Shown: piece by piece, positions 21,991 to 34,900 of the stretch | Layout: each line of letters opens with the position of its first letter | How positions within the stretch are numbered: the first letter of the stretch is position 1 | Source: Heterobasidion occidentale | Lineage: Eukaryota > Basidiomycota > Agaricomycetes > Russulales > Bondarzewiaceae | Reading direction: 5' to 3' | Assembly (NCBI GenBank): GCA_039111635.1 | Contig: JBCAQO010000008.1 | Coordinates: 186,001 to 250,000, forward strand | DNA length: 64,000 bases | Notes under the pieces: generated by a model | Seen by the model: the letters and a program-made list of their open reading frames with translations, nothing else | Databases searched by the model: none | Told to the model about the DNA's origin: nothing | Program-made: the position numbers and the translations under genes

Positions 21991-24900
21991 CTTGACGTGC
22001 GATTGACAACTCGAGGAAGAAGCGCTGGAGCCAGAGCCGCCATCGACTCAGCGTGCAAAGGGATTTTGGTAAACGAGAGATGGGTACGAAAACACGATCT
22101 TCTAACCTATCCCTTAAACTGCCCTATCCGCGTTCGCAACGTCAATGATACCATCAACAAAGCAGGCCTCATTCAACGAGGCCTAGACGCAAATCTCACC
22201 GTCAAGGACAGACAAGGGAGAACTCACACCGAACACGTCCAGATGTTCATCACCAATCTAGGGAAAGACGACATGCTCCTAGAAATGGATTGGTTGAAAT
22301 ACCACGACCCCTCCATCAGGTGGAGGCGCCGTGAGGTACACTTTGATCGATGCCCCAGAGATTGCCAAACACCATATGGGTTTACCAAGGCAAGGGAAGA
22401 GCCTACCAAGAAGGCATGGCTAGCAAAACTACGCGGTGACAAGATTCCTCAGCGGACAAAGCCGCATCTTGTCTCTGAACCGGTAGGACCTCCGTGGACT
22501 TGGACTAACGAACAATGGAGCCAAGTACCCGTGAAGGAATGGAAATCTCGGTTCCTCTCCCTGTTGGAGCATAAATCCCGACAGGCCAAGGCACGGAAAT
22601 GGCTTGAGGAGCAAGTAACCAAAAGGAAGGAACGCCGGCAGACTCAGCAAGAGACAGCCCAGAGCGAAGCTTCAGAAGAAGTCACTGATAAAGTGCAAAC
22701 ACCATTTGACTCCCCTGCAATGGATAGCGGGAGAGAACCCATCATTAGAAAGGTAGCTCCAGAACCCTCGGGGTTTGCAAGTTTTGACGAAGACCTGGAG
22801 AAGGAAATCGACACCACTGACTTGAAGAATCACGTGCCGGTGGAGTATCATTCCTACCTCGACATCTTCAGTGAGAGGCAATCACAGAGACTCCCCCAAC
22901 ACACGATATGGGACCATGCAATAAATCTCAAGCCGTCCTTCAAACCCCAGGCTCCAAGGATATTTCCCTTGAGCCCGGAAAAACACGACGAGCTAGGGAA
23001 ATTCGTCAAGGAGCATCTTTCTAGGGGAACAATACGTTGGTCAACAGCACATAGCGCGGCCTCCTTCTTCTTTATAAAAAGAAGGATGGGAAACTCCGCC
23101 CGGTACAGGATTATCGCCACCTCAATGAACACACCATTCAAGACATCTGCCCTCTGCCACTAATCCAAGAACTTTTGGATATTATTTGAGGGGCAACAGT
23201 ATTCTCGAAGCTCGATGTTCGTTGGGGATATAACAACGTGCGCATCAAGGAAGGAGACGAATCCAAGGCGGCCTTTGTCACACTCTTGGGGCTCTTTGAA
23301 CCTACAGTAATGTTCTTTGGGCTCTGCAATTCCCCGGGAACCTTCCAGGCCATGATGAACATGATCTTCCAAGATATCATCTTGGCCCAGAAAATAGCGG
23401 TATATATGGATGACATCCTCATCTTCACGAAAACCACAGCAGAACATATTGTGATTGTTTGATGAGTCCTCCAAATCCTATGCGACAACGATCTTTACCT
23501 CAAACCAGAGAAATGTGAGTTCCACAAGGAAAAGCTAAACTACTTGGGGTACACGATTTCAAAAGACCACGTCGCCATGGAAGACTCGAAGATTGAGGCC
23601 ATCCAGGAATGGCCCGTCCCTTGCACAGTCCGCGACATCCGCTCTTTCTTAGGCCTAGGGAATTTTTACCGGCAATTCATTGACAAGTTTTCCTTAATCA
23701 CCCAACCCTTGCACGACCTCACCAAGAAAGACACGAGATGGGACTGGACCACAGAGTGCCAACAGGTGTTCGACCAATTAAAGAAAGCCTTCATCAGTCA
23801 ACCTGTCCTATTATACCCTGACCCAATGTGACCCTACCGGCTCGTCACCGACGCTTCCCTCGCTGCATACGGTGCAGTCCTCTTACAGGAAGGACCTAAT
23901 AACGACTGGCACCCCGTTGCCTACCTCTCGGGATCGTTTTCACCACCCAAACGGAATTATGACGTGCATGATCGCAAACTCCTTGCCATCATCAAAGTGC
24001 TGGAACACTGGAAACACTACCTCAAGGGCGCTAGACACCCCTTTGAGATCTGGATGGACCACAAGAACCTGGAACATTTTCAGACCGCACGCGACCTATC
24101 AAGGTGACAAGCGTGCTGGAGTCTGTTTTTGTCTTGATTTGACTTCCAGCTCAGTTACAAGGCTGGAACTACTAATCACGCCGATGCTCTGTCCAGGCAG
24201 CCAGACCTTAGTGAGGGGGTGGAATCTGACAACAAGGCACAGACTCTGCTTCCGTCCAAACTTTTCACCGAGTCCAGTAAAACCCTGATAGAACCAAGTA
24301 AAGGCATACACATCAAAGCAACGGAACTTGTATCCTCGGACATCCTCTCCCTTATTCGACACTTGTGCTCAGAACATGATTTGCTAGTTGATGTCGCCCT
24401 CAAGAATTGCTAGAAAAAGGACCAAAGGCGATGAAGGGTGACCTAGGAAAGTGGACACATGAAGATGGCATCACAAGACGCGACGGCTACATATGTGTTC
24501 CAAAGGACGACCTCCTCCGACAAATGATTGTCAGGATGCACCACGACACTATGGCTACAGGACACCCAGGTCGAGCAAAGACCTTGGAATTGGTACAGCG
24601 CCATTATTGGTGGTCAAGCATGACCAAATTTGTACATCAATATGTGGATGGATGCGCAGTCTGTCAGTCCACCAAGAACCTGCCCCACAGGACCCATCCA
24701 CCGATCCAACCATTGGAAACCACAAACGTCCCTTGGCGCTTTATCTCAACCGACTTCGTAACAGACCTCCCGGAAAGTAGAGGCTACGACTTGATAAACA
24801 TGGTGGTCAATCAGGGCCTGTCTAAGGGGATAGTCATAACTCCGTGCAAGAAGACAATCACGGCCAAAGAGACCACAACACTTTTCCAGGACAATGTGTT

Positions 24901-25813
24901 CAAACGATACGGTCTACCAACCAAGGTGGTGTCCGACAGAGGCCCCCAATTTGTGGCAAATTTCACGAGAGAACTATGGAAAGGAATGGGAATCACCCCT
25001 GCCCTCAGCATGGCTTATCATCCCCAAACAGATGGAGAAACAGAACAGGTGAACCAGGAGATCGAACAATTCCTGTGAGTGTTTTGCAACTACCATCAAG
25101 ATAACTGGGTAGACTTGATCCCCTTCGCAGAATTCTCCCACAACACCTGAAGACACTCCACCACTGGGAAGTCGCCGTTTGAAGTCTTTTATGGATTCAA
25201 TCCACCATATTTGGTTGACTTAGCTCTGGAGACCAAGGTGCCCGCAGTGACTGAACGTTTGCAGCTAATCAAGGAAGTCCAAGAAGATGCGGCTGCCAGT
25301 CTACAAATAGCAGCGCAGCACGCCAAGGACCGGGACTTGCACAGGAAACTTCCGCAGTGGGAAGTAGGAACCCAAGTTTGGTTAGAAGGAACCCACATTC
25401 GGACGACTCATCTGAAATTCAAGCTGGCACCTAGGCGCTATGGCCCCTTTTCAGTGACCAAAAGAATCGGTCCTCTGGCTTATAGGCTGAAGATACCTGA
25501 AACATGGAAGATACACCCGGTATTTCATGCCTCCGTACTCATGGAATATCATGAGACAGAGGCCCATGGAATGAACTTTCCCAGACCTGCCCCAGAAATC
25601 TTGAATGAAGAGGAGCACTACAAAGTGGAGGCCATTTTAGATTCAAGACGCCAGGGACGAGGGACCAAGTACCTCATCAAGTGGGTCGGATACTCCGAGG
25701 CCGATAACACCTGGGAACCCTTTGCCCTCCTCAAGGATACGGCCGATGAGGCGCTTCGTGAATTTCACGAAAGCTACCCAGACAAGCCCCGACCTGTGGC
25801 AATTAGGCTTTAG
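21991..25813 (+). pseudogene. pol: Chromovirus pol: protease, RT, RNase H, integrase, chromodomain (interrupted)
   Basis: The protease has IDSA in place of the usual IDSG (22042-22053), followed by LLEMDWLKYHDPSI. The RT has DVRWGYNNVRI, FFGLCNSPGTFQAMMN and catalytic YMDD (23403-23414), then FLGLGNFYRQFI. RNase H has RLVTDASLAAYGAVL and HADALSRQP. Integrase has the HHCC region (HHDTMATGHPGRA ... CAVCQ), STDFVTDLP, SDRGPQFVANF and TDGETEQVN. The chromodomain reads VEAILDSRRQGRGTKYLIKW then VGYSEADNTWEP, ending at the TAG at 25811-25813. In-frame stops are TGA at 23187, 23460, 23463, 23829, 24105, 24135, 25076 and 25148, several at positions where relatives have Arg. A base shift lies near 23078 and another near 24410. 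The chromodomain suggests targeting to modified histones. Confidence 0.82.
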
Positions 25814-25891
25814 AAAGGTATAAAAGAGGAGACATCTCGTCCCTTTTGAAGCAAGAATCCTCCCACTAGTACATGTCCGGCCACTCCTCTC

Positions 25892-27147
25892 TTGATTACT
25901 CCCCTGGACACGCTATGCTCATTGATAAAGGAACTACCTCTTCCCCATCAAGAAACCCCTCACCAGACATCATTCTGGCCGTGGCCAACCCCGACACTGG
26001 ACGCCCTAGCTGAAGCAGCTGCCCAACAACTCCAGAGGGAGTTCCCATACCAATCTCCGCCCACCTCGCCACGCTCGCCATTGAAGATCAAACAGATTTA
26101 CGAGCCTCACCCAGGCCTGAGAGAGCTCATGACGAGCACGATGAGGGACGCCAAGAAGAAGGAAGACCTGCTCCGTCAACGCCCCCGCGACCGACGACAA
26201 CGTTGGCTCAAGGAGACACAAGGCAGGAAACGAGAGGTGGAAGAGGACCAAGAAACCCTGCGGACCTGGCATCACCTACAGTTGCTGAAGCAGGTGTACA
26301 AGAACCAGCAGCGACTAGTGCACCGGCTGCCAGGACCAGAGGATCCCCTACCAGTAGTGGAAATCTGCACCCCCAAGAGCTGGAAGGGTTAGGAGATGCG
26401 TTGCTCCAACGCACCACCATCTCGGCGGTAATTCAGATGGCCACAGCATTAGCCTTGCAAAGGCTCGCTAACTTCTTCGCAGGGCAACCAGGGAGCGAGA
26501 GCAACGATGTACCCCGACGCCTCGCTGACGCGAGTGACCAGGTCAGGCTTTTGGCCTATGCAGATGATCATCGAGCCGCCTCCTGGTATGCCCGAGGAAA
26601 TAATGGGGCTTATGCCTTACTCATCCACCCCGACAAGTTCTCCTCCTTCATCAATCTGGAGCTCCTACCTGCCCTCATTTCAGACACCGATGCAGTACAC
26701 TCCTCCCACACCCATCCCATTCGGATTGACCCATTCCGCGTCCAACCATGGGATGATGAAGCCAGCAGAGCGATACTGGCTACAAGTAGCCGAGACGCAA
26801 CCGTCCAGACAGAATATGTCTGGACCACGGTACAGCGACAGGCAAGAAGAGATTGGGAGATCCTTCCTTCTGCGTCGACAGGACAATCCATCGGGCAGGA
26901 CGCCGGAGGCCGCAATGAAGAGCATCCTCCAAGGTACAGGAGGAACGAGAGGCGAGGGAGCCAGAGGACAAGGGCGACCCCCAGCCCAGGTGAGACAGTC
27001 CTAGAAGAACTCAACCAAGAGATTCGCCGACTCCAAACCATCCTCGAGATAATCGACCTAAAGGAACGCATACTTGTGTTAGTAGAAGAGCTCCAATCCG
27101 CCAGTGCCCGACTCAGCGAACTACTGCCTGGACTCGAGCGGAACTAG
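25892..27147 (+). CDS. Accessory reading frames downstream of pol (function unknown)
   Basis: Two overlapping open frames follow the chromodomain: 25892-26392 (166 codons, Glu/Arg/Gln-rich, with KKKEDLLRQRPRDRRQRW) and 26203-27147 (314 codons). They are in different frames and overlap by 190 bp, so they may be one frame broken by an indel or two products. The second contains ALALQRLANFFAGQ and YADDHRAASWYARGNNGAYA, and ends in a leucine-rich, coiled-coil-like segment (EELNQEIRRLQTILEIIDL). Neither matches a family I recognise, and no membrane anchor typical of an envelope protein is apparent. Unlike gag-pol, the second frame has no internal TGA. Confidence 0.45.
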
Positions 27148-27344
27148 ACGCATGGGACGAAGTCGAAGATGGCAATTACGACGACATCGACCCCTATTAC
27201 AGGCCAGATAAAGGATACGGGGATTATGGGGACATCGGTGGAGGATATTAGGCAAGGGAGTTGAGGAACCCCTTGTCTTTAACAGGTGACGGAGAGGAAA
27301 GGACCCTCCGCACCACAGGTACCGGTTTCACGCACAGGACGCCG

Positions 27345-28971
27345 GAACGGACGTCCTGCATGACATTAAACTGTGAAAAGATAAGAAGGCAGGGGAAGTA
27401 CCTGACTATTTGCGTTTCAACCCTCCGGTCTCAGACAGGACAAGCATTTAACACTCTTGTTGTCAAGAGGTATTCTGACAAGCGAATTGGGTGTCCCGCT
27501 TGGATCCCAGTTTTACAGGACCCTTTCCGCATTAGGAGGTCCTCGGTTTGACATAACCTTGGTACTGGTACACCGGCTTTTCGATCTTGTGGTGAGACCG
27601 AAAAGCTACGAATGATGCAAGAATCCTGGTGGGAAAATCATGTTGCATGTTCACCGTTGGAGAGCGGTGGACCATACCTTGCTGTCAAGGTCCGACAGGT
27701 GTCTTGGACATCCACTTTGGATCTCCAAGTTTTACAGGATCGTTTCCGCATTAGGGGGCCCTATCAAGATGCAGGTACATAGTGGCCACACTCCACTAAG
27801 TAGCCAAAACAGACAAATTACATCCGCAACGATGTAAAACTACAAAAGGCTTGGTCCGCAATGATGATAAACTAGTTACCGTCCGGAACGACGTTAAAGC
27901 TACCAAGGACCCTCGGAATGTGGTTGTATTCTGGCAGACGGTGGAAGGGAGGGCCTCCACTGTTGCAGAACCCTGCCAACTAGGTCAAGGTGCTTCCATA
28001 TTCCATACACCCTACAGTAAAAGAATATGGGGTCGACACGGTTCAATTCCGTGCGAGGGGTTTTGGGGACATGGAGCGGGTGTCAGCATCCAACAGGACC
28101 ACAACTACTCCATGGTGCGCCCATTCTACCCTTGAAGTCCGAAGCAAGGATTCTGCTTCAAGGGCCAGTCAAGAGGCAACTGGGATCATGCCTTAGGATT
28201 AGAACGTCCTCCATGACGTTAAACTGGGATTGCCCTTTCCTCTACAGGGCCATGAGCAGTGTCCAAACATGAGATCTGTTTTGCACTACTGACATCCGCA
28301 ACAATGTAAAACTACCACTCCTTTCAGCACAGGAGATGTCGATCAACATCATTGTTGACACCATGATGTTGATCTAGTTCGCAAAGACAATAAACTACTT
28401 ACTCCTTCAGACATAGGAGTCATGGTTGATGGTCACGACCTTGACCATCAACTAGTCCGAAATGACCTTAACTACCCTCACCCCGGAGGATTAAATCTAT
28501 CGAGGCTCGGGAGGTTCAAGCCAAGGGCGATAGCGGACGTCCGCAATGACTATAAACTACGGCCGTCCTTCATGACGATAACTGAGCTGCCCTTCATTTA
28601 CAGGCTATGTGAGTTGTGTCAAAATAGGCTCCAAAGTCTATTCTGGCAACTCTATAAGGTTATCCAGTTTGATATAGTATAAACCGTCACCATCTGCCTC
28701 AATGGGAACCCTGTCAAGAATGAGGAACTGGTCTATGGCCCTATGCGCATCACCGATGGATGTTTCCGGCGCAGAGAAACACCTGCTGTCTTGTTACAGG
28801 TACTCCTACGTTGGGAGATGGATAGGTCCGCAATGACCTTAGCTTAAACTAGCAGGGCAGTCCACAATGACTTATGTATAAACTAGCCTCAGTCCACAAA
28901 GACTTAAGGATAAACTAATGGACGTCCACAAAGACGTAAAACTACGGACGTCCGGCATGACGATAAACTAC
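27345..28971 (+). repeat. Degenerate dispersed motif array in the chromovirus 3' region
   Basis: About 14 direct copies of a ~20-27-bp motif close to TCCRCAATGACGNTAAACTA occur at about 27345, 27822, 27854, 27881, 28204, 28293, 28375, 28454, 28537, 28564, 28826, 28859, 28891, 28921 and 28947, at irregular spacing. Some are preceded by GA to form GACGTCC, and three carry a 3-5-bp expansion before TAAACTA. No long open frame crosses the region. The copies diverge, so this is not a young tandem array. Confidence 0.6.
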
Positions 28972-29408
28972 CAGGACATACCTTACGCTAACCCCGCAAT
29001 AATTACCGTCAAGGTGGATACCCAGGTCTATTCAAGAGACCTTGGGGGTTTAAAGTCTATTCTTCAAAATCCTTACCTCGTGTTCAATACGTGGAGCGTG
29101 GCTACATGCTCGCTCCCATGTGACAAACAAACTCTGGACAAACACTCAATCTCTAACTAGGACGGGCCACCGTATGGAGCTGACAGAGTTAGGGATCTTC
29201 AAAGGGGTCTTGCTGAATTCAAAACAAGTTGGGAACTGTCTATTCTCGATAGGTTGGTGGGCCTAAGCCTTAGTAAAGCGATCAAGCCACACACCTGGAA
29301 TCCCCCTCAATACCAGAGATCAAGGAGATGAAGATCTATCCTGGAAACACTGAAGCATGGCCTTCGGCATTCTGAAGAAGAACAACACACGCCCATCCAC
29401 AGACACGT

Positions 29409-30484
29409 TGATGAGCGTGCACCCGCGCTAGGGTCCGAGGGAGGTATTCGGGAAGCTTTGGGGAGATACCGAACAGCGCTAGACAAGTACCGAAGACGCC
29501 GACTTTTACCGAACACGGTCGGTCCCTACCCGACCGACGACAAGCCACCGAAGGACGTTCGGCAGCACTTGGGTCAGTTCGCCCACACTTCACGTACTTA
29601 CCATGACCGCATAGGAGTGTTACGATAAGTGTTTACGAGATCGGAGCCAGTATTCCGTATCGGCCGATGTCCTCCGTGAGTCGGTCGGTCCTTATCGCTT
29701 ATCTTCCCGACTTCCGCATGGTTGATCAAACGCGATCTTGCACCATTGCTTGGCCCCCTGGTTGTACGATACCTCTTCTTTATTTTTCATTGGTTCTCCA
29801 ACGCCTGTTCCTACTACCTACGCTCGGGCGACGGATCCCGAACGTTCGGGATTTCGACATCACTGATTACCTTTTACCTTATCACCTTCGGAACCCATAT
29901 GGACATCTCACCTACCTTCTTATCTTCTCTGATCGCTGGGGCTTGGCGCCCATTCGACATCTACTCTCATTTCGGGTTCGATATTTTACTTAGGGGCTCT
30001 GTTTACTATAAAAACCTACATACAACTCTGGAATAAACCAGCTTTCGCACCCCACAGTTCAGAGCTCATTCGCACTCGTCTCAACCATCAAAATCGTCTT
30101 CGTCGACTCCCGAAAACTTGTCATCCTCATCGTTCGGCCTTGTTCGCGTTCGTACTCGTCTCTTCGCTCGTACCCCTCGTCCTCCCTCGTATATTGTCAG
30201 AGTCCTGTGTGGCTCTTGAAGCACGTAGTTGTCGGTCGCGACACTACTTTCTCGTTACCGACCGAATCCACTTGACTCGACCGAACGTTCGGTCGGTGTT
30301 CGACGCAGTCCCGAAACCGTTCGGGCGCTATAATCTCACACTCCTCGCTGCTTCTCAGTACGCCATCGATTTCTAAAGTCATCACTAACAATTCCTTGTG
30401 TATTAGATACTAGCTCCAGCACCCCCTGCATTAGAGGTTGTTTTGGTGTTGTGCTCGGCACTTAGAGCCACCTCTAGCGTATCA
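29409..30484 (+). repeat. 5' LTR of the nested element
   Basis: This 1,076-bp LTR has TGAT/ATCA ends. A TATAAAAA core lies near 30007. It contains several GTTCGG/CCGAAC-type short motifs and a CCGAACGTTCGG-like palindrome region that recurs in the 3' copy. It is left-flanked by ACGT. Confidence 0.9.
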
Positions 30485-30487
30485 TTT

Positions 30488-30505
30488 TGGAGCCCACCGC
30501 GAGGG
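30488..30505 (+). promoter_or_regulatory. tRNA-type primer-binding site of the nested element
   Basis: TGGAGCCCACCGCGAGGG starts three bases after the LTR. Its complement would end in GGTGGGCTCCA, that is, a tRNA 3' end with discriminator U and CCA. A U discriminator would fit tRNA-Cys, but the tRNA identity is an inference. Confidence 0.6.
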
Positions 30506-30986
30506 GTTAGTATTCAAATTACCTCAAGGAATCTACGTCGCTCGTCCGACCAACAGCGGAGCGCGAAGAACGACAAACAGTTATCGATAGCTTCAATACT
30601 CAGGAAACATCTGCCGACCGAAGTCTGTTCGGAGACGCCGATATAGTCCCAGAACATTTATCCCACCATCAACTACCTTGATCTCGAATCCTCACCATCG
30701 CTCTCCTCGCCGCCACCCGACTCCACTTTCTTCTTAACCCCACCTTCGTCGCCGAACCGATCGCTACTCCCGCCGATTTCCCCCATCCTCGACCTTGCAC
30801 TCTTAGAACAATCCCCCGTCTCCTATCCCATCTCTCCACGACTCCATCTCCGTTAATCCCACGCAGCCCCGTCTTCTGGACGCCGACCATCCGACCGACT
30901 TCACTAGAACGCTCCTTCGAACCAGCGACTCCATCCCCGATCACCTTAGCAAACAATACCTTCTCCCCACCTTTGACTTTCTCACT

Positions 30987-31913
30987 ATGGCAACCCCATC
31001 CATGCCCGCTCGTGGAGACCGAACGGCCCCGACCTTTGACCCCCATCAACCCCGCGAACTGAGACGATATTTCTCCGATCTGGACTTCCACTTCGTTCGG
31101 TCTGCGGTAGTGGACGAACAAGAAAGGAAGAAACACGCTTGCCGATTCCTAGATGTCGACACCTGTGAGCTTTGGGAATCGCTCACCACTTTCACCGACG
31201 CCACAAAGACATTCAAGGAGTTCTGCGAAGAGTCTACAGGCTGTACCCCGGATCGGAGGAAGAGCGCAAATGGTCGGTATCGGATATGGACAAGCTAGTC
31301 GGCGAAACGAGCAGGGTTGGCATCTTGTCTCTCAGCGAGCTTGGCGACTATCATCGGCGATTCCTGGCGATCACGGTATTCCTCCTCAGCAAGGCACGAA
31401 TCTCGGTAGCCGAACAGGGACGCGCCTTCGCTAGAGGATTCCAACCGGAGCTATGGGCAAGAATCTCTCAGCGCCTACAACTCAAGTTCCCCGATCATTT
31501 CCCAGACGACCCATAATCTCCAGGACATTCACGACGCGGCCCGATTCGTCTTGCACGGCACCACGTCCGCCTACAGCACTACCTCTACCGACATCTCTCG
31601 AGCAGCCCCCCCGCGCCCGCCCACCAATGCAATCAAGGCCGAAGACCTGGCGACCATGTTCGAACGGCTCACAGACACCTTCGTCAAGGCCATTGCAGCT
31701 CAAGGGACGTCCAGGCCAGCCGATCGACCATCCCGACAACCAGGACAAGGCGGCGATAACTGCATGTTCTGCGGCAGTCCCGAACACTTCATGCGCGCCT
31801 GTCCCGAGGTCACCGAATACATTCGGATCGGAAAATGCAAGAGGAATATCGAGGGAAGGTTGTATTGTCAAGTGGGGCATTCGTACCCAGAGAAATCACG
31901 GGTGGTAACCTGA
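30987..31913 (+). pseudogene. gag: Gag of the nested element (frameshifted)
   Basis: The ATG at 30987 starts MATPSMPARGDRTAPTFDP, followed by LRRYFSDLDFHFVRSAVVD. The frame moves by one base near 31235 (resuming as YRLYPGSEEERKWSVSDMD) and again near 31513. A CCHC zinc knuckle follows (CMFCGSPEHFMRACPEV, about 31764-31810). The structure is typical of Ty3-type Gag. The shifts are single bases; given homopolymer problems elsewhere in the window, some may be sequencing errors rather than mutations. Confidence 0.7.
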
Positions 31914-34900
31914 AGGACCGAGTTGATGAGTGGCATCGCAGGAATCCAGGCCAGTTGGCGACCGGACAGATGATGTTTACGGTAAACGCGGCGCCGACTC
32001 ACCCGATGACGATAGCCTCCCGTCACGATTCACCCTCATTACTGGACGTCACCCCGACTTACCAACTCACCGATGTCCAGCGAATCGCGAGCCTCGAACG
32101 CGAACTATTCGCGCTCCGAACGCGGGGCGCAAGGGCACGCGAAATAGCGCAGACAGGACGTTCGGCACCTACCCCTTCACCGGTCGCCGAACGACGAGCG
32201 ATGACTGAAACTCCCGAACCCGAACCCCGACCGACCACCCCGACTCAGCGACCGCCCCCGGTACCAGCCAAGGACGATGCTCCGATCCACCCATATGCCA
32301 AAGCCCAAGACGCCACCTATGCACCGCCACACGAACGCAACATGGGAGCCCCGGCGAAGATACCCTCGGCAAAGAAGGACGCTCCGGCCTACAAAACCAC
32401 GGCGCCGATCTACGACGAGAAGGTAGCAGCCGAGGTCTACAACAGGGCGATGGCCACTCAGGTGACGCTTACCCAGCGCGAACTACTCTCCCTCTCCGCC
32501 GAAGTCCGTTCGCAGGTCAGGGAAGCCACGTCGGCACGCCGATCGCCTGCCAAAGACGCCAGCAATGTTCGGACCTTCTACCAAGATGCCGATCTACCCT
32601 ATGCCATCGACGACCTTGAACCACCGACTCGACCGACCGTCTCCTCATTCGTCAACGTCCTGCACCAACCGGAAACACCTCCGCCTGGCGCAATCATCAT
32701 CCCCGACATGTACGAAACGTATCTGAAGAATCTACAGCCCGGTCAGGTTCCTCAGCCGTTGATAGTTGCTAAAGAATCGTCTGCCCTAAGGTCTATTGTT
32801 CCCCTCGTCGATCATCAGCAGGAAGTCGAATGCGTCATCGATCCGGGTTCACAAGTCATCGCCATGTCGGAAGGCATTTGCAACGAACTGGCGCTCATCT
32901 ACAACCCCGAAATCGTCCTCAATATGCAGTCGGCGAATGGCGAAATCGACCGATCCTTGGGCCTGGCACGCAACGTTCCGTTCCTCATCGGCGACATCAC
33001 CCTGTACCTCCAAGTCCACATCATTCGGAACCCCGCCTACGACGTTCTCCTCGGTCGGCCCTTCGACATCCTCACCGAAAGTATCGTCAAAAATTATTCA
33101 AACGAAGACCAGACGATCACCATCAGCGACCCGAACACGGGACGACGAGCCACCATTCCGACGATCAGACGAGGACCCCCTCGAGTTCTTCACCGAAGAC
33201 AAGCGGGTTTTCGCGACTCGATGAATTGATCCGAGATCAAGGAGAAGTTGCACTGATCATTTCCACCGATCATGATACCCCCAATTTCCCACTTATTGAA
33301 GCGTCCTCAGATTTCATTCTCCATTTCCCTCTCGTCGCGACCTCTGTCTCAAGTACATTATGGCCTCCGATTTGGGGCCCGAAAATCATCTCAAAAACAA
33401 TCTCGATGCCGATATGTCGTCCTTATTTTCCTCTTATGCCCCGGTTCTTTCCATTCCACTAATATCGCCGACCCGGTCGCCATCTTCGCCGCCAAGCGCA
33501 AGTACAAACCAGTTGCACAGAAAACACGACCAGTCTTGGCCGACCTCCCCGAAAAGTTCCGAATCGTTCGGAACATCCTCGGTGACCCTCTCGCTACCCT
33601 TCCGACGCTGACGCCGAACCCCCACCATTCACCGACCGGTAGATATACAGCCGAACGACGCGACCTCATCGACAAAGTCCACTCGGACGACTTCCTTTGG
33701 CCGGCCGAACGACAGCTCATGCACCATTTCATGTGTCTACAAGAGATGGGATTTGCTTGGGATGATTCGGAACGCGGACGTTTCCGCGAGGACTTCTTCC
33801 ACCAGTCAATATGCCAGTAGTCGAACACAAGCCCTGGGTTCAGCGCAACATCCCGATTCCACCAGGCATCTACGACGAAGTGTGCCGACTTATCAAAACC
33901 AAGATCGCCGCTGGAGTCTATGAGCCGTCAAATTCTTCCTACCGATCGCGCTGGTTTACGGTCGTCAAGAAGACAAATAGCACCTCCACTGGCACTAAAC
34001 TCCGAATCGTTCACAGCCTCGAACCCCTGAACGCAGTCACCATCCAGCATTCAGGTGTGCCCCCATATACCGATCAGATCGCTGAACAGTTTGCAGCTCG
34101 CGCTTGCGGCGGCATTCTGGATCTCTATGTCGGATACGACGAACGAGGGCTCGCCGAATCATCTCGCGACTTCACCACATTCCAGACCCCATTCGGTGCC
34201 CACCGACTCGTCACCCTACCCATGGGATGGACGAATTCGGTCCCGATCTTCCACGACGACGTCACCCACATCCTCCAGCCAGAGATCCCAGACACCACCA
34301 TTCCTTTCATCGACGATGTCCCGATTCGGGGCCCACCGACCCGATACGAACTTCCGAACGGCGGCTTCGAGACGCACCCGACAACTCCGGCATACGACGG
34401 TTTGTGTGGGAGCACTTTCAAGGCCTCAATCGGGTGGTTCAGCGGATGAAGTACAGCGGAGGAACATTTTCGGGACACAAGGCGACACTCTGCGCGACCG
34501 AAATCACGGTGGTCGGCCATCGCTGCACGTACGAAGGAAGATTGCCTGACGAGTCTAGGGTAGAGTCAATTATGAAGTGGGGACCTTGGGATCTCTCAGA
34601 TGTTCGGGCATTTTTAGGAACGATCGGTGTCGTTCGGATCTTCATTCGGAATTTTGCACACAGAGCGCACGCACTGACAATGTTAACGCGCAAAGATTTC
34701 CCGTTCGTGTTCGGCCCAGACCAGATAGCGGCCCAGGACGACCTCCGGTCGGCGCTTCTCGAATCGCCAGCCCTTCGGCCGATCGACTATAGTTCGGCGG
34801 CTAACGTCATCCTTGCCGTCGATACCTCACAAATCGCGGTCGGCTTCCACCTCTGTCAATGCGCACTCGACAATCCGCGGGTTCGGTACTATGCCCGATT

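Noticed and set aside
21232..25150. TGA read as a sense codon or programmed readthrough in the chromovirus
   Set aside because: Neighbouring host genes such as TRM44 and CSN3 use TGA as a true terminator, and the internal TGAs fall where Arg is expected, so CGA-to-TGA mutation explains them better.
28020..28065. T-arm-like hairpin (CACGG-TTCAATT-CCGTG) suggesting a tRNA gene
   Set aside because: No matching acceptor, D or anticodon arms at tRNA spacing; probably chance within the element's non-coding region.
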